64,000 bases of DNA from Hydra vulgaris (taxonomy: Eukaryota > Cnidaria > Hydrozoa > Anthoathecata > Hydridae), in the NCBI RefSeq assembly GCF_038396675.1, contig NC_088924.1:29564501-29628500 (forward strand). The letters run 5' to 3'. This document shows, one piece after another, positions 35,194 to 48,317 of the stretch. The notes beneath the pieces are model-generated. The model had not been told where the DNA came from. It searched no databases and saw only the letters and a list, made by a program, of their open reading frames with translations. A program made the translations under genes and the position numbers. Position 1 is the stretch's first letter. Every line of letters begins with the position of its first letter.

Positions 35194-38100
35194 ATGTCAA
35201 TCAATCAAGAAATTAAAAACATTATGTTACAAAATGATAAAAAAAAATTGATTTCTTTGAAAGATATGTTAGAAAAAAATATTAGTTCTTGTAAAGATAT
35301 TATTATTGTCGACTCTTGCAAAGCAGAAAAAACTCTTAAAATTTTTGAAATCTATCTTCCAAAAAGTTTTAAAGAAAAACATAATGGCAATTTTGTTGTT
35401 TTAAGGTAAAGATGTTTGTTCAGGTTCCATAATTTTCTAAATAACTATTTGGTTAATTGTAATGTTATATTGACTGCTAGCTAGTTAAAAATATTTATAA
35501 ATTTTTCATATAAATACATTAATTATTATATTTTATGTATATCTCAGGTCTCAATCAACTGGAAACTGTCTGTACAGTTCTATCTCCTTGTGTCTAACTG
35601 GAAATAACTGTATGGCTAATGATTTAAGATTACAGACCTCAATTGAATTATTCTTAAATGCCGAATTTTATTCTAATCATCCAACTTTTCATAATGCTTT
35701 TGTTAATAATACTAGCTCTTTTCTATGCTTTGATAACATTCTTCCTTTATCAGTATCACTAAATTCTTTGGATTCAGGAAAAAAAAGTTTAGATTTAGTT
35801 CAAGAAGAAGCTATTAATAATTGTAACAATGAAAACTGGTCTTCTTTCCTTTGTATTCTTGCATTATCAAGTGTTTGCAATAAGAAAATAGAATGTTTAC
35901 ATCCAGATTTTGGTCTACATAAGTTTAAAACTTTATTCAGCTCTACTATTGTACCTCGAATAACCTCTTTAAACAATATTGAGTCTTTTTATCTCCTTTT
36001 TTGTTATGAAGGTGTTTTATATGATTTTTCTGCTCCTTTCCAACACAACCATTATACCCCTGTGATAATAAAAGAAAACTTAAAACGAAAAATTTCAAAT
36101 GAAAGCACAAAAATGTCGCAGACTAAAATAAAATTTTATTTTGAGGCCAAACATCAAGATAGTAGTCTTTTATTGGATAATATAAAAAGGAAACCAATGG
36201 AAGTCTCTACTCAACCACCATTATCATTATCAAAATTTAGTAAAATTACATGTTGTGAATCATTTTTTTTACCGTCCAAGAATTATGATATTGGTTATTT
36301 GGTTTCTAACTATACTAGTTATTCAAATGTTGCAAAAACCTTAAGTAATTCTGAACTTCAACATTTAGTTAAATCTGTTTTTGTACCTTGTAAAACATAT
36401 TCTTTTCCTAAAAATCTGAATGGGCGAAGTTTTCAATTTATGTGGATGGAAAAATTTCCATGGCTCACATATTCAAAAATATTTGATGGAGCCTTCTGTT
36501 TGCCATGTGTACTTTTTGGGTGCAATTTTCCATCTGAATGTAGTTTAGTCGAAAGATTATTTAGTAAGCCTTTTGATCGCTGGAATGAAGCTTCTCGTTA
36601 CTTTCAGATACATGCATTTGGCAAAACCAATGATAGGTCTGTCTGCAGAAATAAAAGCTTACATGTAAAAACTGCTGAAGTTTTATTTTCAATGTCGTCC
36701 ATTTGGTCTTGTAAAACAGAATCAATAGATATTACATCTCAAAAAATAGTTCAATCACAGATTTCTAAAAACCGACAGTTATTACAACCTATTATTGAAA
36801 CAATTATTCTCTGTGGACGTCTTGGTCTTTCTTTACGAGGCCATAGAGATGATTTGGAGTTTCATCCTGAAAATGGTGAGTTTTCTAATCATACTGTAGG
36901 TAATTTTATTGAATTGTTAAATTTTTGTGTTAAAGCTGGTAATAAAGTTCTTGAAGATCATCTTAAATATCATCAACGAAATGCATCTTATATATCTAAG
37001 ATATCACAAAATCAGTTAGTAAGGTGTTGTGGAGAAGTTATTACTGACACAATAATAGCAGAAATTAAAAATTCTAAATATTTTTCTATTATTGCTGATG
37101 AAGCTTCTGACAATTCAAATAAAGAACAGCTATCATTAGTTATACGATTTGTTGATTCGAAGTTTAATATAAGAGAAGAATTTATCAGTTTTTTACATTG
37201 CACAAATGGTGTTACTGGTGAAGGATTATTTGATATTTTGTTAAAAAGTATTTCAGATTTTTCTTTAGATATCATGAATTGCCGAGGACAGTCATATGAT
37301 GGTGCTGGAGCGATGGCTGGTCATACCAAAGGATTGTCCTCTCGCATTTTAAATCTAAATGAAAAAGCTTCATTTGTTCATTGCCATAGGCTAAATTTAG
37401 CTATTTGTGCCTCGTGCAACGTACAATATGTTAAGAATCTTCTGACACATGTTAAAGAAGTATCATATTTTTTTAATCTTTCACCTACGAGACAACAAAA
37501 GTTAGAGGAGCATATCGAAAGTACTGTTCCGTCGGCTGTTAAAAAAAAGTTAAAAGATGTTTGCAGGACACGTTGGGTGGAAAAAGTAAATGGATTAGAC
37601 ACTTTTCAAGAACTTTTTATTCCTTTGGTCTCTTGTCTTGAAGAGATGTCTTTAAATGTCAGTAAGAGTTTTAATCACTCAACATCTTCAAGTGCATCGT
37701 CTCTTCTGAAACTAATTACAGGTTTTGATTTTATTGTTGCTATGTGCATAACAAGAAATGTGTTTGACTTGAATCTTCAAATAACGCAAATGTTGCAGTC
37801 AAAGAGTAATGATATTTATGATGGTTTAAATCTTATTCAGGCGTTGAAAGATGTTGTATCTTCACTTAGAAATGTAGTTGATCAGCACCATCAAATGTGT
37901 TATGAACAGGCTTTAAAAATTGCACAAAATATTAATGTAGCCGAAACAAAGCCAAGAACTTCCTTTATTTCCAAAAACAGAGATAAAACACCTTCTGAAT
38001 CTATTTCTGATTATTTTAAGTTTGTTATCACGATTCCTTTGTTAGACCATCTCAGTGTTGAACTAGACACAAGGTTTGATGATACTACCTTAAAATGTTA

Positions 38101-38502
38101 TAAAGCACTTGTGCTAGTTCCTAGAAAAATGATTTCAGTAGTGCAATGTTCTCTTGACACCAGTTGGAAAGACTCCATCATATCTTTCAGTGACTTTTAT
38201 GGAACAGATTTACCGAATCCGCTTGCTTTGTCTGGTGAGCTTGATTTATGGGAAGCCTTCTGGTTAAATTTTAAAGGAGATATCCCTTCTAATATTTCTG
38301 AGACTTTAAAAGCGATAAATTTTCCTGGTTTTGAAAACATAAAAGTTTGTCTAAAGTTACTTGCTCGTTTCAATTAACTTCATGTGAGTGTGAGCGGTCA
38401 TTTTCTTCGCTTCGGCGCCTAAAAAATTACATGCGAAGCACCATGGTTCAGGACCGCCTAAATGGTTTAGCATTAATAGATAGTTATACATATAAAAAAT
38501 AG
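35194..38502 (+). CDS. hAT transposase with N-terminal OTU-like domain; one intron, one frameshift
   Basis: Exon 1 is 35194-35405; the intron 35406-35547 (GTAAAG to ATATCTCAG) is required to join FVVLR to SQSTGNCLYSSISLCLTGNN. That GNCLY motif, LR plus NAEFY, and NHYTPVI about 150 residues later match the Cys and His regions of OTU-like proteases of the vertnin type, though the Asp before GNC is replaced. Next come a TTF-type zinc finger (FQFMWMEKFPWLTYSKIFDG, FCLPCVLFG), LSLRGHRDD, IIADEASDNSNKEQLSLVIR (catalytic Asp), RGQSYDGAGAMAG (second Asp), FVHCHRLNLAI and CRTRWVEK. The frame stops at 38377; a one-base shift near 38373 restores CECERSFSSLRRLKNYMRST, the dimerisation domain, and the stop at 38500-38502. 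It is the best preserved gene in the window. In-frame TTG at 35588 is not the start. Confidence 0.88.
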
Positions 38503-40695
38503 TTATAGATATAAAAAAAAGTCATTGATAAGTTTGCTACTATTAATCGTAGATTAACTTTTAAATAAAATTGAAATAAATATAAAATATATTTAAAAAA
38601 AATTTAAAAATATAAAGTTTAAAAAAATACAAATTACTAAAAATAAAAACAGAATAAAAAAAGTCATCTTTATTTGCGACTGGTAAAAAAAAAACGGCTA
38701 TTTTCATAGCCACAAATCTTTTTAAAACATTATTTGACATGAAGAAATTATTGGCATACATCACGTTACATACGTTGGTTTCAGATATATCGTTGTTGCT
38801 GTTATCATTCTTTGTAAATGCTATGTTGTAATAATTATAGTGTAAACGTTTTTATTTTTTGAAGTTTTAAGTATTATGCAAGTTTAAATAGAATAAAGAT
38901 TTTAAAACTTACTTTTGCTATGCAAAATGTAAAACTAAAATTGCGGCATCTAATTTCTTTATATAAAATTCAATATTTATTTTTATAATAAGTAATTATT
39001 TTGTTATATTTATATTTTTTATGTTTGTTACAATATAAACATAATATATAATTATTTACGATAAAAATATAAGATGTGTAAAATGTGTAAGATTATAATT
39101 TAAAAATGGAATGTGAAAATATTAAGCTAATTTGTGAGTATAAATAAATCTAACTTGTCAATATAAATAAATTTCTAAATTTTATGTAAATATACGATTA
39201 TACTATGGTAAGATGTCCTAGTAATATTCTTGCGTATTTTTTTTATAAATACAGATACCCCCTACAAAAACTTTATTGAAAAATTATTCGGCAAATTTAG
39301 ACTTGTATTAGGCAAGTTTTTAACTATAGTTAGCAAATGTCAGTAAACGATGATTTTTTTTTTTTAGAAGTAACTCGGCAAAAACATACGTTATTTTCAA
39401 AACCCAATAAATGATTTTCAAAAGCATTTAAAACATTACTAACTGATTCTTCATCTCTATCTCCCAATAAAAAATCATCTATAGACCCATCTGTTTTGTC
39501 TACTTCAACATTGTATTCCAAATCGCTATCTGTTGATAGCGATTCGGAATACAAAGAATCTGTTTTGCATATAAAGTTTTTGTATCCACTACAATTACTT
39601 TCTGAAGAACCACTTTCTGAATGAGTAGAACTATCTTCTGGTTCTCTATTATTAGATTTAAAAATAGGTTCAATTTTTTCTTCTTCATAGCCAAACATAA
39701 CAGTTGCTTTATTTCGTATTTTACCATAAAGCTCTGTATTATTAAATATTTCCAGATGAGACTTTTTAAAATAATATGACATGTTTAATATAACTAAAAA
39801 GCATCAACAGGACTAATTTTCATTTTTTTACGATAATGTATACTAGCATTGCTACTTTTGGAGTTTTGAAGTCTGAAAATAGATACTACTTTAGAAGCTG
39901 ATTTTTTCAACAAAAGGTGATCACTTTTTTTAAATAATTTTATATGTCTTGGCAAGTTAACAACCTTTGCCCCACACCCAGGAAAAGGACACAACTTCTT
40001 ACTTCTTTTTGGTTCTTCTGCATTTTTGTGTTTAATTTTTTTATGTAAAATATCTCTTTTATTGACTAACTGCGAGGAAGGTTTCTGAGTATCTTCTGAA
40101 TGATGTTTTGCGTTGTTGTTTCAATGTTATTATTATTAATTATGGTCTGAATTTCAGAATCTATAAAAAGTAATAAAATAGATTAAAAAAAAAAATTAGC
40201 AAAAAAGTTTAAAAAGATAAAGATGTATATATAGAATAAAGAATTTAAAAAAATAGAAATGTAATAAAATAAAACCTAATTTTGACGAAATTCTTCTAAC
40301 TTTAGTTACATCTGCAACATCACATTTATGGTGAAATATATTCTGAAACAATATATTTTTTTAATGATAAAAAATTTTTCTTTAAAAGAAATAATAATTG
40401 ATATTTGTCTTGCATGCTTAATTCGATGGGGGTTAGAAATAAAGGTAAAGGAAGAAGGGGGAGGGGAGTGGTAATTTTATTACAGTCTAATAAAGTAAGG
40501 GGAATCTTAATAAGAGTGGATGAGAGTTTTTCTTTACAGAACACGCATAAAAAAGTTAATGCTATATAAATTAAATCTATGGTGAAAAACAAACAAAAAA
40601 TCAATTTTGACAAATGAAGATTTAAAAGATTTTTTAAAGGTCAACGATTTTTAAAGCCTCATTACACTAAAATTTTTTATTTTTATCAGTGATTG

Positions 40696-40721
40696 ATATA
40701 TATATATATATATATATATAT
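40696..40721. repeat. Short (TA)n at the left edge of the outer hAT
   Basis: 26 bp of TA; the hAT terminus CAGGGACGTGG begins at the next base. Confidence 0.95.
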
Positions 40722-41415
40722 CAGGGACGTGGTGGCCCAGTACGAAGGTACGAGGACTTGTACTGGGCCCTTAATCTTGCTTAGGAAACTGGGCCCCCAA
40801 TACTCAAACAGAAAAAATTTATATCAGTTCTATAAGTTTCTATCAGGGTATTTTTTACAACATTTAAATTAACTTGCTTTCACGTCGGTTTGTTTGTTTG
40901 TTTGTTTGTTTGGTGTCCGCTCAAAACAAATACTTGGTCAGCGGTAATAATAAAAGAAATACGCTAAACTTTAGTTAAGCGTAAATAAAAGAAATCGTTA
41001 AGAAAAGTAATTTAAACAAACAAAAAACAACAAACTTTGTTTAGCGTAAATAAATAAAATCAATGATGAATAATAATAACAAAAAACTTTGAAAACCTGG
41101 AATTGATTTTATACTGTAAAAGACTAAGTAGCGCTTTAATAATTTACTTATAAATAGTAATTAAAAATAATAATTAATGTTCCTAAAGTAAATAAGTAAA
41201 AAAATACCTTAAAAACGTAGAAATATAAAGGAGAAAGCTAAATATAAAAAAGAAATCTGGAAACTAAATATGATCGATTGTCTTGCTCGAGAAAGAGAAT
41301 GGAAATTTCGAGCTAAAGCAAATGAATCATCTGAACAACGAACATCTAGGCTAAAAAAAAGAAGAGAACGATATGTTAAGGCAATGGCGGCTGAAACAAA
41401 AGAAGGTAGAGGCAG

Positions 41416-44400
41416 CAGGGCCGTCTTAAGGCTATCGGGGGCCCTAGGCTAGACTTAATTTGGGGCCCCCTTTTTCCTTAGTAAAAAAATTAAATCAAAT
41501 ACTAAAATAGGAAACATTTATTAAAGCAATGATAAAATTTACATGTGACGTTTACGTGATTTTTTTCTTGAAAATTCTTTAATAATATCATCAAAATCAA
41601 TGGTTAAAAGAACATCTGATTCAATTGACATTAACGACAAACAGTTCAATCTTTCTTGCAGCATGGTTGAGCGGAGTTCATTTTTTATAAGTTTTAGTTT
41701 TGAAAATGATCGCTCGCCAGTGCAATTTGAGACCATCATTGACAGAAAAATTCTAAGGGAAATTTCAATATTTGGAAAAGTTGATTCCAAGTGGTCTCTT
41801 TTTAATGTTGAGTAAAATTCTGTAAATGAATGTTCATCTTTTGAAATGTAATATTTAAATTGCTGGCACTCAAAAAAAAGTTCATTTTCATTTATGTCCT
41901 TCTTATAAATTTGTGCTAGGCTTGAACAATGGTCTTTTAGTTCAACATTGGCAATTGTTTGAATGTTTACTAGAAATCCGAAATTGTCATTGATCTTCTC
42001 ATATGCTGATGTTCTTTTTTCTAAATTTGATGTTAGTGAATCAATAACAGGAAGGTATGTTTCAATTTTGAATTTATAACTTCCCTGAAATTCCAATTCT
42101 TCAGCCTCACCATCAAAGAAGGCCATACGTCGGCTTCTTTTTTTTGTTCTTTTTGAAGAATCTCTGTAGTCAGTGTTTGGAAGCAAGATTTTGGCTTTTT
42201 CCTGGTAATTCTCAAATTGACTCCTCAAATCTTTAATGAAATGCAACAATGACTTTAGAATCCGAACTGCAACATCCAGGTTTAAATTTTCTTTCTGTAA
42301 AATCTTCGATGTTTCATTAAAATGACAAAGAATATCATTCCAGAAAATTGTCAGAAAAACAATCTCAAAAGTGTTCATTTTCGTGATAAGATTTTGAGCA
42401 TCATTTTGAGTTTCTTTTGACTGACTTATGTCCTTGATCAAAAATTCAAGTGCTTTTTTAATCTCATCATAACTGTCATGCAGACAAGTCACAGCATCTG
42501 CACGTGCTGACCATCGAGTTCCAGAAAGCTGTTTGACAATTTTTTGCCTTTGCCAACAAAAGACAGAAGCACTTGCCAACGATGAGTTGATGCAGAAAAA
42601 AAGTTGTAGAGGCATTGAACAAAGTCAAAAAAAATAATTGCTTCTAAACAACATCCAGCTGCACTGTTGCCAACCAGATTTAAAGAATGTCCAGCACAAG
42701 GAATAAACAATGCTGATTCACTTTTGTCTTTAATCCTCTTTTGTAGGCCTGAGTACTGTCCTGCCATATTTGATGCATTATCGTATGACTGCCCACGACA
42801 GTCAGATATTGAAATTTCATTTTCTTGTAAAAAATTCAAAACCACTGTTTCTAAATGTTCAGCTCCATGCCCGTGAATGGGAACAAATTGCAAAAAACGC
42901 TCAACTGGTGCCAAGTCTTTAACATATCGAACTGTAAAAGTTAATTGATCTACATGTGACTAGTCTGGAGTTGAGTCAACGCTGATTGAGTAGTATTTTG
43001 CTTTTTTTAATTCAGAAATTATTTCGCTCAAAACTTTATTTCCCATTAGGCATATAAACTCCTCACAGATATTGGCGGAGAGGTATGAAGTATTACCTTT
43101 TCCAGAATTTCCATGTTTTTTCATGTGTTCATGTAGGAATGGGTCAAACTGGCTAAGTAACTCAAGAGTTCCTAAATAATTACCATTTTGCTCTGAACCA
43201 ATGGTTTTATTGTTTCCACGAAATGGCAATCCTCTTGATGACAAGAACTTTACAACTGCAACAATTCTTTTCAGCACATTTTGCCAGTACAATTGTTCGT
43301 TATGTAACTGTTTTATTAATACAGAGTCAAGCTGGCCACTTTCTCTCTGCCGACTGGAGTAAGTAAGCATATTTTTGTGATGTTCAGAACCATTCTCGTG
43401 TCCAGATATACATTTTAAGGCATTTTTCCAGTCATCAAATCCAGTTGTGGAAAAATTAGAGTGTTTGCTGGAGAATAAGGTACAAGCAAAGCAAAAAACA
43501 GAACCTGCTGAAGGTGAGTATAATAGCCATTCACGATTGACAAATTCGCCATTGTGTAGTTCACGTCTAAAGCAAGATTTTGATAAGTACCTTTTTGTCC
43601 GCAACTCAACCTTTCCGAATTTTTGAAGCTCCCATCATTGTTCTGGCACATGGACGGGCCATTAGAAATCCAAAATGATTGAGCTTCTTGGGATAACTGA
43701 TGCCACAATGCTGGGTCAGTTTCTTGAGTAGTTTTTGTTGTTGCGTTTGGATAAGTTTTAATTTGATTTGATTCTGGCTCCTGTGCTGGTTCTGGCTCCT
43801 GTACTGGTTCTGGCACCTGTGCTGGTTCTGACTCTTGCTCTGGTTCTGGCTCCTGTTCTGGTTCCAGTTCCTGTTGAATTTCTAGAGTTTCATTTGGCAA
43901 CAAAGCACTATCAATGCTTACGAAATTTGAAGTTGGACAAAGAAATACATCTTCGGACACAACAGGCTTTGACTTTTGTACCAAAAGAAATGATGTCAAA
44001 GGAAGATATTTTGAAATGTCTTCTTTTGCTTTAGCGGCTTTTTTCCTCTTTGCAGCACCACTTTGATAAGTCCGATTAGACATGTTAAATGACTTTTTTT
44101 CAAAACAGATGTTTTAAGTTGATCACAGCAATTTCAAATTCAATCTAATGGGATATTTTAAGTGCTTGTATTTAACACTTCTTATCGGAAAATTTATGTT
44201 TATTTTCGGACGCATGCATGCATTTTTGCTTATCAAGAAAAAAAAAATTCCCTAGGGGGCCCCCAAACTGAAAAACTGATACTTTTCTAAAAATAATTTT
44301 AAAAAATTTTATCAAGAAAAAAATTATTCCCGAGGGGCCCCCAAACTATGATTTCTTCAGAAAATTTAGAAATATAATTTTTTATTTATATAAATTTTAA

Positions 44401-44486
44401 AAAAAATTCAGACACATTTTGGGGGCCCCTAAAAATCGGGGGCCCTAGGCTGCAGCCTACCTAGCCTATGCGTTAAGACGGCACTG
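41416..44486 (-). mobile_element. Inner hAT element with perfect 8-bp duplication
   Basis: The left end CAGGGCCGTCTTAAGGC (41416) and inverted right end CAGTGCCGTCTTAACGC (44486) match at most positions. AGAGGCAG flanks both sides (41408-41415 and 44487-44494). Subterminal GGGCCCC blocks occur at both ends. Length is 3071 bp. Its transposase is on the minus strand, opposite to the host element. Confidence 0.95.
41539..44083 (-). pseudogene. hAT (DUF4371-type) transposase of the inner element
   Basis: Start at 44083 (MSNRTYQSGAAKRKKAAKAK), then a run of Glu-Pro/Gln-Pro repeats (EPEPAQEPE) at about 43890-43760. A frameshift near 43600 leads to RYLSKSCFRRELHNGEFVNR and SVFCFACTLFSSK (zinc-finger region), RGLPFRGNN, TLELLSQFDPFL and SISVDSTPD, then a TAG at 42960. 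Reading continues HVDQLTFTVRYV, SDCRGQSYDNASNMAGQYSG and CAGHSLNLV, shifts near 42560, and ends with GTRWSARADAV, SNCTGERSFSKLKLIKNELR and a stop at 41539. All hAT landmarks are present. Defects seen: two frameshifts and one stop, so it is fairly young. Confidence 0.9.
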
Positions 44487-47400
44487 AGAGGCAGATGTAT
44501 TGTTAAACTAAAAGAATACCGAAAACAACCATTTTAGTGATGAACGATTAAACAATGTCTCCTTTTTATCTGAAATTAACCATCCCATCAATAGAAAAAA
44601 AGAGAAAATTGTTATTGAAAAGTTCAAAACAATAAATATATAAAATCCATGAATTCATTTGCTTTACATTGATAAATATGGTTAATATATGTTTGATAAA
44701 TAATATTGTGTTTAATGAGCTTTTGTTATTACTTTCATTCACTACTACTCAATATGCTTCAGTCCACTCCCTATTGGTTAATGGAATTTATAAATGGTAC
44801 AACTATGTATAAATTCCATGGACCGGTAGTAATTATAACTCAAACGAAAGAAACCAATGCCGTGGTGTCTATAATAGGACTAGTTTTAATTTTATATTTT
44901 TTTATATTTCAGGTGAAATGAAGGAACAAAAAAAGAATCAAAATTGAAATACAAATCTGGTGCTGAAAAAAATGCTCAAAAACGACAACATGAATTGAAA
45001 GCAGCTAGTAATGGTAAAGTTAACGGCAGGTCTCGCGTCAGTGCAGGTGCCATAAATACAGAGAAAAGCTAGGACATCATTTACAGCAACAGAGAATATA
45101 GAACTAACATCAACATCCATTGTGAATATGACAAGTAAGCATTATTGAAACAGAGCCAATAACAGAGATTAGTAACCAATCATTTGTACAAGAAACTGAC
45201 AATAATCAAAATGTCATAATTGCAGCAGATAAAAGAGCAGAACTATAAATATTCAGACACATTCTGAAACCGAAAAATTACTGAAACTAAGAGAGTGCCT
45301 GTAGAAATGGGTTACTATGAAGTGCCTGTAACTGCAGCGGCCGACCAATAAAGATTATTTAGCGGCGGACCAATAAAGATTATTCAGCGGCTCTACCAAT
45401 AAAGATTATTTAGAAGTAACCATACAACGTTGTAAATGTCACTGAAAATGATCCAGCAAAATTTCTAGAGCTAAAAAATGCAAAGACGATTGATAAAAAG
45501 AAATTTAATGTATTAGGGCCAAATCAGCCAACAAAACATTCAAGGTTATCTAAGTCTCACACTGAATCAGTTAAAATTAATGACATTGAAGTTGTGCAGA
45601 AAAAGTCATGGCTAACTTACTCTCTACTGATACTTGTTTATGCTTTGGATAAAGTGAGGACAGAAATTTTTTACGTGATGGGTTTGATAATTGATCAAAC
45701 TTGTGTCACATCATAACCAAGCATTGCACCCAGAAAAGCCATCGAAATGCTGCTGAAGCTATGGTTCAAGCATTATCAGACTCCACAATTGATAAATATT
45801 AAATATTGAAACCACGAGACATCTGAACAAGAAACGTAAAGAAGTGGAGAAACTACATCAATACCTAATACGAGTTATTGATGCTATTCGGTATTTGATC
45901 GCAGAGAGTATTTCTTTACGTGGAAATGTGGAAGCCAACTTTTACAATGACTCTGAAAAAAGTGAAATCTTTCAATGTAGCGCGGTTAAATTTCTAAAGT
46001 TGTTAAATTTACTCAGTCAGTATGATGAGGTGCTGAACGAAAAACTTTCAAATGTTTGCAGTGCTCAAAAACAATCTGCTGGAAGGGGTGCTAGAATTAC
46101 ACCTCTTTCAGATATACACAAAACAAGCTAAATCATACTATGACACAGATAGTCAAGAAGATACATACTAAGACACAGATAGTCAAGAAGGGTATTTCAG
46201 AAAAGGGAAATAACTCAGTATTCTTTTCACCATCAGCTGATGGCAACAATGATATTACACTCTACAAGCAAACTTCTATTGTATTACGTTATGTTACGCT
46301 TGCTGCAGAAACGGCCGTTGTAAAGGAACATCTGATTTCAATTGTTGAAACTGGAACAACTACTGGTGAAGGAAAAAGTCAAAAAATCAAAGATGAAATC
46401 AAATCAGTTAACGTAGATATTTAAAAGTGTATAGGTATGTCTTTTGATGGTGCAAACAATATGCAAGGAATAAACAAAGGAGTTGTAACACATTTGAAGC
46501 AGTGTTCTTCCATGGCAACAAATATTTATTGTGGATCTCATGGAACAAATCTGGTTATGAAAGTTTGTACAAAATGTTCTATTGTTTCTGTTCACTTTTT
46601 TGGAACAGAAAACAAGCCTGGTAATGTGCAGAAATTAAAGACTTTTCTATACGAAAACTCAAGGAAACGAAATAATATTTTTGTGAAGTGCAAATTTCTT
46701 CTTGAGGATGTGAATCAATCTATTGAACTGGCTGCTACTCTAAGTGTTCGTTTCAGTGCCTTACAAATTGCTACAGACCAACTGCTGACATTATAACAGG
46801 CAGTAATCGATTGCCTTGAATAAATTTCAAATGACATGGAACTTAAAATAAATATTCAAAGTCTTTCAAAGTCAAGGTCTTTTATCCCGATTTCAGTCAT
46901 ATGAAACAATTGTGACTTTATGTCTCTTCAAAGAAATTTTTACTATCTTGGTTCCCCTAAATAAAATTCTTCAAGGAGAAACACTTGATTTTTTGTTTGC
47001 GATAATGTCTGTCGATGTATCACTGGAAAAGCTTCAAGTATCAAGGGACAGTGCTGACCAAAATGCTATTTTATCTGCTGTTAAAGTTGCAACTGAAGCT
47101 CAGCTTGAACAGCAAATATTTGTTGAGAATAGGACTCGCAGAAAGAAACGACTGGATTTCGATGAAACAGAAGTTTAGCGACTTACTCAGGCTAAAGATC
47201 GGTGGCTGGCAGAAGTGTTTTATACTCTAGTGGATTCAACAACTGCAATTCTTGTTGACAAATTTTCTTTAGAGCGAAAATTTTTAGAAAGCATAGACAT
47301 CTTTTATTGAAAAATATAAGTGAAGATATTAGTCATAATTTTCATAACTCTAATTCACAAGAAAAAATTTAATCAGTGCTTGAAAAATTTAAAATTGGTA

Positions 47401-47895
47401 TCAGTTTAAATTAATTCACTACTGAAATGGTTGATTTTGTGGAGATCGACAGAAAAGCTGCTGAGAAGGATAACAAAACTTTGCCTTCTTTCCTCACCAT
47501 TTACAATTTTATGCTGTAAACTATGTTAGATGCTGTACTCCATTCTGTTGCAGTTCTATACAAGATATTTAGTTTAATTCCAACAAATTTAGCATGAGAG
47601 AGTTTTCAGCAAACTGAAACTTGTCAAAACTCGTCTAGCAAATCGGTTTAAATCTTAGCATGTTGGGGATCGTGTTCTCTTGTCAGAGGAACATGAGAAA
47701 ATATGGAGATTGACCCATTCAGACATAATAAAAAACTATGCTGATACAAATGAGTTACGTAATATTTTGTATCCATGAAAAACTTTTTTTAGTACAAATA
47801 TAATTTTCCTTGATCAGTTATTTTTCTCACGTTAAAAGTACTTCACCGGGCCCCTCTTCTGGAAATTCGTACCTGCTTTTTAGGTGTCACCACGT

Positions 47896-48038
<143 letters not shown>

Positions 48039-48317
48039 TAATTACTAAAGTCTGCCTAGTGTTGATTTTTTTTTTTAATTTTTAAATATAGCTTTTTTGT
48101 TGATACCAAGTAAAAATTAATAAAAGGGGAGGTCTTTATAAACTTGGGTTGGGTAGAAAAAAAATTCAGAGAATTATAAAACATCCCCTCCTGTGTATTA
48201 AGCAATAGTACAGAGTCAGTTAAAAAAAAATTAAAAAAGTGATTGAATAAAATATAATGATCACAGTTTAATGTTTATTTAGAAAAAATGTATAAAAGGA
48301 TTTTATTGCCAGAGACT

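Larger units (their letters stand above)
34501..38694 (+). mobile_element. hAT element carrying an OTU-hAT transposase
   Basis: It starts CAGGGGCGGATCTAGGGTAC, a typical hAT terminus. The left flank CGGCTGTT (34493-34500) and CGGCTATT (38695-38702) match at seven of eight positions. Joining the flanks puts the surrounding minus-strand gene back in frame (MKIA then ARNY), which supports both ends. The right terminus is not a clean inverse of the left: it ends CGACTGG followed by A-rich sequence, so it may be eroded. Length is about 4194 bp. Confidence 0.75.
33882..40340 (-). pseudogene. Zinc-finger gene or element, minus strand, split by a hAT insertion
   Basis: Exon candidates run right to left. 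40331-40270 (HHKCDVADVTKVRRISSKL) follows an acceptor TTGTTTCAG. 40160-39796, after ACTTTTTATAG, reads DSEIQTI and later KKLCPFPGCGAKVVNLPRHI, a C2H2-like finger. 39782-39330 reads MSYYFKKSHLEIFNNTELYG, then an acidic Ser-rich linker. 38820-38695 reads VMYANNFFMSNNVLKRFVAM and KIA. Crossing the hAT, 34492 down reads ARNYNLIKTMKNTAKLTN, and 34405-34160 ends RRGWTPNEIAEILHLFKDHD and on. The same finger plus C-terminal RRxW layout occurs in uncharacterised cnidarian proteins, possibly Crypton-like; that link is uncertain. At least three frameshifts are seen. Confidence 0.5.
41270..47778 (+). pseudogene. hAT transposase of the outer element, interrupted and decayed
   Basis: The upstream frame starts MIDCLAREREWKFRAKANES at 41270 and, after removal of the nested hAT, continues KEGRGRCIVKLKEYRKQPF to a stop at 44537. 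The transposase proper begins around 44930 (LKYKSGAEKNAQKRQHELKA) and shows RYLIAESISLRGNVEANFYN, FLKLLNLLSQYDEVL, MSFDGANNMQGINKGVVTHL (second Asp region), CGSHGTNLVM and a C-terminal tail SEEHEKIWRLTHSDIIKNYA with a stop at 47776-47778. This is the DUF4371-type hAT layout. The zinc finger and dimerisation domain are hard to read; stops and shifts are numerous, so this copy is older than its guest. Confidence 0.75.

Noticed and set aside
41600-42876. Plus-strand frames inside the inner hAT
   Set aside because: Antisense of a clear minus-strand transposase.
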